From Verrucomicrobiota bacterium (GTDB taxonomy: Bacteria; Verrucomicrobiota; Verrucomicrobiia; Limisphaerales; UBA1096), in assembly GCA_003972865.1 (NCBI GenBank), contig QOAX01000226.1, positions 1 to 7,835 of the forward strand: a stretch of DNA of 7,835 bases, given 5' to 3'. The notes beneath the pieces are model-generated. The model saw only the letters and a list, made by a program, of their open reading frames with translations, searched no databases and was not told the origin of the DNA. The first letter of the stretch is position 1, and every line of letters begins with the position of its first letter. This document shows positions 1 through 6,128 of this stretch, in pieces. Both the position numbers and the translations under genes were made by a program.

Positions 1-2
1 AG

Positions 3-500
3 GAACTCGCCGCCAAGGACGAAAAAATCACCGCCCTCAACGGCGAACTCCAAACGGCCCAAAATAAAAACCGCGATTACGACTCGCAGATCAGGAATCT
101 CAACAGCGAAATGGCCACCAAGGATCTGGCCATCGAAGACATCAGCCGCCGCCTTGAGTCCAGCGAGAATGACCGCGATCACCTCCTGAGGGAACGGAAC
201 AAATTGATCGCCGAGAAAGCTGAACTGGAGAAGCAGTTCCAAGACATCGTCGTGCTGCGGCGGAAGGTCCAGCAGTTGCAGGTGGAGCTCATGGCCTCCA
301 AGAAACTCGAGTGGCTCCGCCGCGGTTTCTACGGCGGCGCGCGCAAAAAAGGCGGTGCCCGCCTCATGGGCATGAGCAAAAAACAAAAACAACCTACGGA
401 TTCGACCAATGCCGACCTCAATGTGGAAATTCGGAGGGATGGCACTGTGAAAATTGTCCCGGCCGAGACCAATTCTCCCCCCAACGAGGCCACCCCATGA
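3..500 (+). CDS. Coiled-coil protein of unknown function, C-terminal part (5' end outside window)
   Basis: The frame is open from base 3, so the gene begins before the window; an in-frame ATG at 111 is internal to the coiled coil and is probably not the start. About 165 residues are visible. Roughly the first 100 are a charged heptad-like coiled coil rich in Glu, Lys, Asp, Leu and Gln (for example ENDRDHLLRERNKL and VLRRKVQQLQVELM). There follows a basic Gly/Arg/Lys segment (WLRRGFYGGARKKGG, encoded near 310-355) and a hydrophilic tail with a short strand-like piece (LNVEIRRDGTVKIV) ending in a Pro/Asn/Thr-rich terminus. No enzymatic motif or membrane segment is seen in this part. The stop TGA overlaps the moaA start as ATGA (497-500), which suggests translational coupling. 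I do not recognise the family. A structural or scaffold role is only a guess from the coiled coil. Confidence 0.8.
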   Translation, partial: ELAAKDEKITALNGELQTAQNKNRDYDSQIRNLNSEMATKDLAIEDISRRLESSENDRDHLLRERNKLIAEKAELEKQFQDIVVLRRKVQQLQVELMASKKLEWLRRGFYGGARKKGGARLMGMSKKQKQPTDSTNADLNVEIRRDGTVKIVPAETNSPPNEATP

Positions 501-1567
501 GCCGCCCCGAGGTTCTTCAGGACTCTCACAACCGCGTCATACGCGACCTGCGAATCAGCATCACGGATCGCTGCAACTTCAACTGCGTTTACTGTCTTCC
601 TGAAACCGAGGAAGCCGCCAATTTTTATCAACCCGTCGCCACGGGGGCGAAAAGACCCGCGTCCGTACCGGGCAAGCTGCTTTACCCGTGGAAACCCCGA
701 TCGCAAATCCTGTCGTTTGAGGAGATCACCCGTGTCGCTCAAGTGGCGGCATCGCTTGGCGTGGACAAGATACGGATTACCGGTGGCGAGCCGTTGCTTC
801 GCCGGGGCGTCGAGTCGCTGATTTCACAAATCGCTGCGATCGACTCGATCCGCGACCTGTCACTGACCACCAACGGCACCCATTTCCCCCGCTTGGCCAA
901 GTGCCTCAAGGAGGCCGGACTTGGCCGGGTGACCATCAGCCTCGACTCACTCGACAGGGACAACTTCAAAAAAATCACCGGGCGCAATGGGCTGGCGGAA
1001 GTGCTCAAGTCGATCCGCCTGGCCAAGTCGCTTGGCCTCACTCCCGTAAAGGTCAACGCCGTAATCATTCGGGGACTCAATGAGCACGAGATCGTGCGCC
1101 TGGCTAAGTTTGCCATGGATGAGGACATCATCATGCGCTTCATCGAGTTCATGCCCCTGGACTCCCGGCAGGCTTGGCGCAGGGACCACGTCGTCTCTGG
1201 CGACGAGATTGCCGGGCGAATCCAGTCCAAATACCCGCTCACCCGACTCCCCGCCGACAACCCCTCCGGGACATCCACCCGATGGTCGCTTGGCGATGGG
1301 GCGGCCGAGATCGGGATCATCGCCCCGGTCACACAACCCTTCTGCGGAAACTGCAACCGTATCCGACTCACGGCTGACGGCAAGATCCGCACCTGCCTGT
1401 TCAGCCACCACGAGCACGACCTCAAGCCCTCCCTGCGGGACGGATCCGGCACCGCGGAGTTGACGGCCCAGTTGCAACAGATCGTCCTCAAGAAAGAACC
1501 GGGCCACCGAATCAATGAGCCCGACTTTGTGCAACCGGCACGCACGATGAGCCTCATCGGGGGGTGA
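497..1567 (+). CDS. moaA: GTP 3',8-cyclase MoaA (molybdenum cofactor synthesis, radical SAM)
   Basis: MoaA is a radical SAM enzyme that, with MoaC, converts GTP to cyclic pyranopterin monophosphate, the first step of molybdenum cofactor synthesis. The 356-residue product has the N-terminal [4Fe-4S] motif CNFNCVYC (C26, C30, C33), the SAM-contacting TGGEP (95-99), the second cluster cysteines C283, C286 and C300 in CGNCNRIR...TC, and the C-terminal GG tail (MSLIGG) needed for activity in this family. The frame is open further upstream to 311, but ATG 497 is chosen because the product then starts just before the conserved RDLRISITDRCN segment and overlaps the preceding stop as ATGA. About 37 residues separate C33 from the LSFEEI helix, roughly 20 more than in E. 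coli MoaA; the extra part is rich in Pro, Lys and aromatic residues. No other moa or moe gene is in the window. Identification is secure. Confidence 0.97.
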   Translation: MSRPEVLQDSHNRVIRDLRISITDRCNFNCVYCLPETEEAANFYQPVATGAKRPASVPGKLLYPWKPRSQILSFEEITRVAQVAASLGVDKIRITGGEPLLRRGVESLISQIAAIDSIRDLSLTTNGTHFPRLAKCLKEAGLGRVTISLDSLDRDNFKKITGRNGLAEVLKSIRLAKSLGLTPVKVNAVIIRGLNEHEIVRLAKFAMDEDIIMRFIEFMPLDSRQAWRRDHVVSGDEIAGRIQSKYPLTRLPADNPSGTSTRWSLGDGAAEIGIIAPVTQPFCGNCNRIRLTADGKIRTCLFSHHEHDLKPSLRDGSGTAELTAQLQQIVLKKEPGHRINEPDFVQPARTMSLIGG

Positions 1568-1582
1568 GGCGGCAAAAAGAAG

Positions 1583-2839
1583 GTGACCAGGGGAGGCGCA
1601 ACGGTTACCAATCCCGCAGCCATGGATCTGACCTCGACGTACATACGTGCCGTCAAATCGTTCGAGCAGATCGACATCACGGTTCTCGTCAACAACATCA
1701 TCCTCGACGCGGTTCACCAGAAAGCCAGCGACATCCACATTGAGGCCTGGGAAAGCACGCTCCCCATCCGGCTGCGAATATCGGGCATCCTGCGTGAGCT
1801 CACGCACCTGCCCCACGAGTTTCTCGACCGCATCGCAGGCCGCCTAAAAGTCATGGCAGACCTGGTCACCTACGAGACGGAACTACCCCAGGAAGGTCGC
1901 GCCCCGGCCAGTCCCGAGTACGGCAATGTGGAGTTGCGCGTCTCCATCTTTCCCACGGTGCGCGGGGAGAAAATTGTCGTCCGGTTGTTCGATCCGCAAA
2001 ACCGCAGCTTCGATCTCGAGACCCTCGGCTTCGAGTCGGACACGATTCAAAGCTTCAAGAAACTCATCCGCCGGCCGAGCGGACTCATCCTGTTGAACGG
2101 CCCGACCGGCTCGGGAAAAACCACGGCGATCTACTCCGCGCTGTGCCACCTGGTTGACGCCCACGGCCCAACCATCAGCATTAGCACGGTGGAGGATCCG
2201 GTGGAATTCAACCTGCCGATGATCAGCCAGTCGCAAATCAGCAACTCCCGCGGCTTCACCTATCCGATGGCGCTCCGCTCTCTCATGCGCCAGGATCCGG
2301 AGGCGATCATGATCGGGGAGATACGCGACCCGGAAACCGCCACCATCGCGGTGCAGGCCGGCTTGACCGGCCACATGGTCATCAGCACCATCCACAGCGA
2401 CAGCACGGCCGGTGTTTACGCCCGGCTCATCAACATGGATATCGAGCCGTTCCTGTTGGCGTCCAGCATCACGGGGGTGCTTGGGCTGCGTCTTTTGCGC
2501 ACGATTTGCCCCCGCTGCAAAACCGAAGACCGGCCCAACCCCGAGCATCTCTCCCTGCTGCCCGAGGGCTTCGTGGAAGAGACGGCCTTTTACACCGGCG
2601 CCGGTTGTGACGCCTGCTCCCAGACCGGCTACCATGGCAGGGTGGCCGTGACCGAGCTGCTCAATTCGAGTGAGCTCGTTCGGGAAGGGGTCATCCAGAA
2701 ACTGCGAACCAGCAAGCTGCACGACATAGCGATCGAGGAGGGAATGATCACCCTCTGGCAGAATGCCATGGCCAAGGTTCAGCGCGGTATCACCAGCCTG
2801 CAGGAGGTGATCCGGGTGATCACTGTGAACCAGCTATAG
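1583..2839 (+). CDS. GspE/PilB-type secretion or pilus assembly ATPase, short form without N-terminal domain
   Basis: This is a hexameric ATPase of the type II secretion/type IV pilus superfamily, which powers pseudopilin or pilin assembly at the cytoplasmic face of the inner membrane. In 418 residues it shows the N2-type SDIHIE segment (49-54), Walker A GPTGSGKTT (173-181), Asp box VEDPVEF (203-209), Walker B region RQDPEAIMIGEIRD (236-249), His box GLTGHMVISTIHSDST (260-275) and zinc-type cysteines C309, C312, C342 and C345. The GEIRD sequence and the four cysteines favour GspE/PilB over PilT. SDIHIE begins about 50 residues in, so the N-terminal MshEN/N1 domain (about 100-150 residues) that recruits the enzyme to its membrane partner is absent. 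The start is uncertain: GTG 1583 has AGAAG directly against it, and ATG 1622 (405 residues) has no good ribosome site. The gene lies 15 bases after moaA and in the same frame. No pilin or secretin gene is visible, so the system served is unknown. Confidence 0.92.
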   Translation: MTRGGATVTNPAAMDLTSTYIRAVKSFEQIDITVLVNNIILDAVHQKASDIHIEAWESTLPIRLRISGILRELTHLPHEFLDRIAGRLKVMADLVTYETELPQEGRAPASPEYGNVELRVSIFPTVRGEKIVVRLFDPQNRSFDLETLGFESDTIQSFKKLIRRPSGLILLNGPTGSGKTTAIYSALCHLVDAHGPTISISTVEDPVEFNLPMISQSQISNSRGFTYPMALRSLMRQDPEAIMIGEIRDPETATIAVQAGLTGHMVISTIHSDSTAGVYARLINMDIEPFLLASSITGVLGLRLLRTICPRCKTEDRPNPEHLSLLPEGFVEETAFYTGAGCDACSQTGYHGRVAVTELLNSSELVREGVIQKLRTSKLHDIAIEEGMITLWQNAMAKVQRGITSLQEVIRVITVNQL

Positions 2840-2851
2840 GCCGCCAAGCGC

Positions 2852-2881
2852 AAAAAAGGCGTCCGCCGCCGGATGAACGCC
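2852..2881 (-). terminator. Probable rho-independent terminator of the mrdA-rodA-rng operon
   Basis: Read on the minus strand, GGCGT (2881-2877) can pair with ACGCC (2862-2858) across a 14-base GC-rich loop, and six T residues (2857-2852) follow at once. It lies 20 bases after the TAA that ends the RNase E/G C-terminal frame, where a terminator would be expected. The stem is only 5 bp, so strength is uncertain. On the plus strand no T run follows the hairpin, so it should not stop transcripts coming from the ATPase gene. Confidence 0.55.
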
Positions 2882-2901
2882 ATGGGGAAAAAGCTGGCGA
2901 T

Positions 2902-3177
2902 TTACCGTTCCACCTTGGCCAAACGCTTGTTGGAGATGGCGTCGAACACCTCAAATTCCTCCGGATGAAGCCCATTCTCAGCACGGAACGAGATTTTGAC
3001 CAGGTAGCGTTTCTCCATATCGATGAAGATGTCCTCATCCTCGTTGCGGAGCCGGTCCAGCACACCTGCGTGGACATTGACCCGGAGCTTGAAATCGGCC
3101 TCCTCCTCGCGGCGCTGCTTGAGCTTGTCCTGTTTCTTGATGATCTCACTGAGCTTGCGCTGGATCTCCACGCTCAT
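2902..3177 (-). CDS. Detached C-terminal small domain of RNase E/G (frameshifted continuation of rng)
   Basis: This 91-residue frame carries what the upstream rng frame lacks. It starts with the linker helix (MSVEIQRKLSEIIKKQ) that follows the zinc link in RNase G proteins, then a charged stretch, then the small-domain pattern LRVNVHAGVLDRLRNEDE...MEKRYLVKISF...LHPEEFEVFD. This aligns by eye with the end of E. coli RNase G (YASPAVAEALKGEE...IFVGKQVKVQIEPLYNQEQFDVV). The frame also reads through upstream of the ATG as GKLKSPLT, continuing the expected family sequence. ATG 3177 lies two bases after the rng TGA; an alternative TTG at 3183 overlaps that stop as TTGA and has a weak AAGAG upstream. 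In E. coli RNase E the equivalent domain helps form the tetramer. It may be untranslated relic sequence, a separately made subunit, or part of one protein if the frameshift is an error. Confidence 0.8.
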   Translation of the reverse strand: MSVEIQRKLSEIIKKQDKLKQRREEEADFKLRVNVHAGVLDRLRNEDEDIFIDMEKRYLVKISFRAENGLHPEEFEVFDAISNKRLAKVER

Positions 3178-3179
3178 GG

Positions 3180-4919
3180 TCAACGGGCTCTTGAGTTTGC
3201 CTTGCCGCGGCCGCTGCAGTGCTCGCAGTCTCCGTAGGCGGAATCGCGAACGCTCTCGGACTGGCGCTGGCGCGTCATCTCCATCAGGCCAAGGTCGGAG
3301 ATCGGCAGCACGTGAGACTTGGCCTTGTCTTTCCGCAGGCTATCGCGTACGCGGTTGAACACATCACGCCGATCCCGCGATGATTTCATGTCGATGAAAT
3401 CCAGCACGATCAACCCGCCGATGTTGCGGAGGCGGAGTTGCCGGCAAACCTCCTCCGCCGCCTCGAGGTTTACCTGGAGCAGTGTCTTGTCCTTTTCCTT
3501 TTTGTTGTTGCTCCTGTGCCGGTGGCTGCCGGTGTTCACGTCGATTGCCACCAGTGCCTCGGTCTCGTCGATGATGATGTACCCGCCACTGGGCAGCATC
3601 ACCTTGCGCGTATAGGCCGTCTCAAGCTGGCGCGTGACCCCGAACCGGTCAAATATCGGTTCCGAGTAGGGATAGCGCTGCACCTTATCCAGCGCCCGCT
3701 TGGAGATGCGGCCGATTAATTTTTTGACCCTATCCGCTTCAGCCGCATTATCGACGACGATGCGCTCAACGTCCTCAGTCAAAAAATCTCGGACCGTGCG
3801 CTCGATCAGGTCAGGCTCCTCAAAAACACACGTGCCGGCGTTCTGGGTTTTCACCCTGTCGGTTATCCCTTCCCAGGTTTGAAGCAGGATGGCCAGGTCG
3901 CGGATGAAATAGGCCTTGCGCTGGCCCTGCCCCGCTGTGCGGATGATTACCCCCATGCCGTCGGGAACATTGAGTTCGCGGACGATTTTCTTGAGTCGCG
4001 TTCGTTCCTCGCGGTTTTCGATTTTCCGGGAAACGCCGGACTGCTCGGAGTTGGGCAGCAGCACCAGATAGCGTCCCGGCAACAGGACATTCGTTGTCAC
4101 GCGCGGTCCCTTGGTTCCGATTGGCCCCTTGGTGACTTGCACCGTCAACTCCGTGCCGGAAGGGTATTTCTTCGGAATGTCCTTGTTGGTGATCTTGGAT
4201 TTTTCCTTTTTGCGCCTGCCCCGATCCACCACGTCGTAGGAGGAATCCAACGGGCTGGGAATAATGTCCCAGTAGTGCAGAAAGGCGTTTTTTTCAAAAC
4301 CGATGTCCACAAAAGCCGCCTTGAGACCGTCCTCAAGGTTTCGAATCTTTCCCTTGTAGATGCTCCCGACCATCCGCAGATCGTCGACACGCTCGATGGT
4401 CAGGTTCTCGAGTTGGCCCTTGACGGTCACCGCCACCCGCGTCTCGAGCGACTCAGCATTGATGAGCACCTCCTTGTGGCTGTGCTTGATGGGGCGGAAC
4501 ACACCCTTGACCTTGCTGACGAACTTTTTTGCGCCGCGCTGCACCTTCTCCTTGACGGATCCGGCCGGTTCTTCCGGCAGTTCCACCGGGGCAAACTCAG
4601 CCTGATGCTGGCCGTCTTGCTGTGGCGATTCCTCTTGTGCCGGGTTTTCGCCGTCCACCGGCTCGTTGGTGAGTTGCCGCTGCGCCTTGGCCGACTCGAG
4701 GTCGGTATCGGGCAGCAGTCCGTGCGCCTTGTTCTCGGCGCGCACAATCTCACTATGGTGCTGCCGTGTATCGTAAATCTCGTCCTGTGTGGTTTGTATG
4801 GTTTCAACATTCGCACGGGCCTTGAGGCTGGTGCGATCAGGTCTGCGGTTTCGGCCGCCCGAGGGCTTGAATGACATGCCGCGTCTTCTGCCGCGGCCAA
4901 ATGCTTTTTTCTCTGCCAT
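3180..4919 (-). CDS. rng: Ribonuclease E/G, truncated after the zinc link by a frameshift
   Basis: Endoribonuclease of the RNase E/G family, acting in mRNA turnover and rRNA processing. In the 579-residue product, residues 1-148 are an extension absent from E. coli RNase G: Arg/Lys/Gly-rich at the start, then polar and Gln/Glu-rich. The S1 domain starts near 149 (EVLINAESLETRV), continues through GSIYKGKIRNLEDGLKAAFV, and contains a Lys/Arg-rich loop (232-251). The 5'-monophosphate sensor is R327-T328 in IIRTAG. Mg2+ ligands are D460 in AIDVNTG and D507 in GGLIVLDFID. EMTRQR (547-552) and zinc-link cysteines C565 and C568 follow. The frame then runs KANSRAR and stops, so the small domain (about 95 residues) is missing; it lies in the next frame downstream. 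ATG 4919 is 6 bases after the rodA stop with no clear Shine-Dalgarno; M15 is an alternative. The catalytic core looks complete, so the truncated protein may still be active. Confidence 0.92.
   Translation of the reverse strand: MAEKKAFGRGRRRGMSFKPSGGRNRRPDRTSLKARANVETIQTTQDEIYDTRQHHSEIVRAENKAHGLLPDTDLESAKAQRQLTNEPVDGENPAQEESPQQDGQHQAEFAPVELPEEPAGSVKEKVQRGAKKFVSKVKGVFRPIKHSHKEVLINAESLETRVAVTVKGQLENLTIERVDDLRMVGSIYKGKIRNLEDGLKAAFVDIGFEKNAFLHYWDIIPSPLDSSYDVVDRGRRKKEKSKITNKDIPKKYPSGTELTVQVTKGPIGTKGPRVTTNVLLPGRYLVLLPNSEQSGVSRKIENREERTRLKKIVRELNVPDGMGVIIRTAGQGQRKAYFIRDLAILLQTWEGITDRVKTQNAGTCVFEEPDLIERTVRDFLTEDVERIVVDNAAEADRVKKLIGRISKRALDKVQRYPYSEPIFDRFGVTRQLETAYTRKVMLPSGGYIIIDETEALVAIDVNTGSHRHRSNNKKEKDKTLLQVNLEAAEEVCRQLRLRNIGGLIVLDFIDMKSSRDRRDVFNRVRDSLRKDKAKSHVLPISDLGLMEMTRQRQSESVRDSAYGDCEHCSGRGKANSRAR
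3197..3206 (-). repeat. 5-bp tandem duplication at the frame break in rng
   Basis: The coding strand reads GGCAAGGCAA, two perfect copies of GGCAA (plus strand TTGCCTTGCC). In the current frame the product reads GRGKANSRAR and then stops. With one copy removed the same DNA encodes GRGKLKSPLTMSVEIQRKL and stays open to the TAA at 2902, giving 670 residues from ATG 4919. Five bases shift the frame, so this duplication fully accounts for the split. Confidence 0.85.
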
Positions 4920-4925
4920 GATAAC

Positions 4926-6128
4926 TTAGTATGTGTTTCTGTGTAGTTGTATGTTTTGCAGGACGGCGATGGCGATCAGCGAGCTTAAAACGGATGACCC
5001 GCCATAGCTCAACAGCGGCAACGGTATTCCCGTCACCGGCATCAACCTCAGGTGCATGCCGATGTTCACAAAGACGTGGCAAAAAATGAGAGTCACGACT
5101 CCCACTGCCAACAATTTGCCCAGGCGATCCCGCGCCAGGGCTGCGGTCTGCATCCCCTTCAGGAGGATGACGGTGTATAACGCCAGCACTGCCATGCTGC
5201 CCAAAAAACCTGTCTCCTCCGCAATAACGGAGAAGATGAAGTCGTTGTGAGCCACGCCCCTGGGCAGATAGCCCAAGCGGGTTTGCGGCCCCTGTCCCCA
5301 CCCTTTTCCTGTCAGCCCTCCCGAGCCTACGGAAATCTCGGCCTGCCTTATGTTGTGCGTGCGCTCTCGCTGCAATGCACGGGCGGCCTTGCGCTCCGCC
5401 GGGGTGGCGTTCGGCGGGGCAAAATCCTTGTGAAAGTAAACCAACAACCGTTGGCGCTGGTATTCCTGCAGCGAGATTCTCCAGTCTGCAGGAAAGTAGA
5501 GTGCGTTGATGATGACAAACACCACCACGACTACCGAGGCCCCGAGGAATTTCCCCAGGAACCGCAGTGGCACCCCGGCAATGAACATCATCGCGATCCC
5601 GATCGGGAAAAACACCAGCGATGAGCCCAAATCCGGCTCTTTTAGTATCAATATGAATGGCAGTGCAGTCATCCCGAGGGCTTTAAGGAACACCCCCGGC
5701 ATCAACATCTCCTCGTTGGGCCGCGTCAAAAAATCGGCCAAGGCGAATATAAACGCTAATTTCGCAAATTCCGAGGGCTGAATGAGGGTGACCCCCAAAT
5801 CAAACCAGCGGCGTGCCCCGTGGCGCACCTCGCCGATCCCCGGGATCAGCACCAGCAGCAGCAGCAGTATCGTCACCCAGTACGCGACACGCGACCAGCC
5901 GGCCAGACGGTGATAGTCCACCACCACGAATAGGACAGCCAGGGCCAGGCCCACCCCGTAAAAGACCACCTGCCGGAAAAAGTAGGTGTTCAGCAGCGGC
6001 TCGATCTCATACTGGTCGAGTGACGCGCTGAGCACAAAGGTTCCCCCGAAAATCATCAGGCCGATCAAGGCGGCAAACATCAGCCAGTCGACCCGCAGCT
6101 TGCGGAGATGCAGCAGGATCGTTTCCAT
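4926..6128 (-). CDS. rodA: Rod-shape SEDS peptidoglycan glycosyltransferase RodA
   Basis: RodA polymerises lipid II into glycan strands in the inner membrane, working with the PBP2 transpeptidase encoded just upstream and the MreB cytoskeleton. The 400-residue product is strongly hydrophobic, with about ten membrane segments, and carries the SEDS signatures GARRWFDLG (104-112), QPSEFAKL (117-124), LKEPDLGSSLVF (162-173), GGLTGKGWGQG (270-280) and the C-terminal MPVTGIPLPLLSYGGSS (363-379). The probable catalytic Asp is D296 in AHNDFIFSVIAEE, equivalent to the essential Asp of E. coli and B. subtilis RodA. Between YFHKDF and the AEISVGSGG motif lies a hydrophilic loop (PAERKAARALQRERTHN) about 15 residues longer than in E. 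coli. ATG 6128 overlaps the mrdA stop by one base (TGATG); GTG 6131 directly before it is possible. RodA is preferred over FtsW because of the pairing with mrdA and the absence of division genes. Confidence 0.95.
   Translation of the reverse strand: METILLHLRKLRVDWLMFAALIGLMIFGGTFVLSASLDQYEIEPLLNTYFFRQVVFYGVGLALAVLFVVVDYHRLAGWSRVAYWVTILLLLLVLIPGIGEVRHGARRWFDLGVTLIQPSEFAKLAFIFALADFLTRPNEEMLMPGVFLKALGMTALPFILILKEPDLGSSLVFFPIGIAMMFIAGVPLRFLGKFLGASVVVVVFVIINALYFPADWRISLQEYQRQRLLVYFHKDFAPPNATPAERKAARALQRERTHNIRQAEISVGSGGLTGKGWGQGPQTRLGYLPRGVAHNDFIFSVIAEETGFLGSMAVLALYTVILLKGMQTAALARDRLGKLLAVGVVTLIFCHVFVNIGMHLRLMPVTGIPLPLLSYGGSSVLSSLIAIAVLQNIQLHRNTY

Noticed and set aside
311..496. Upstream extension of the moaA frame to a start at 311.
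   Set aside because: The extra 62 residues are low-quality Arg/Pro/His sequence in the shadow of the coiled-coil gene, while ATG 497 matches the MoaA N-terminus and forms the ATGA overlap.
739..1816. Long minus-strand open frames (about 290-320 codons) opposite moaA and the ATPase start.
   Set aside because: The plus strand encodes unmistakable MoaA and ATPase motifs, and the antisense products are Arg/Ser-rich without domain character.
2840..2901. Possible small gene or plus-strand terminator between the convergent blocks.
   Set aside because: Only 62 bases; no coding frame of note, and the hairpin has a T run only on the minus strand.
3879..4874. Long open frame (331 codons) on the plus strand opposite rng.
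   Set aside because: It lies wholly antisense to the well-supported RNase E/G catalytic core and shows no recognisable domain; it is a by-product of GC-rich codon use.
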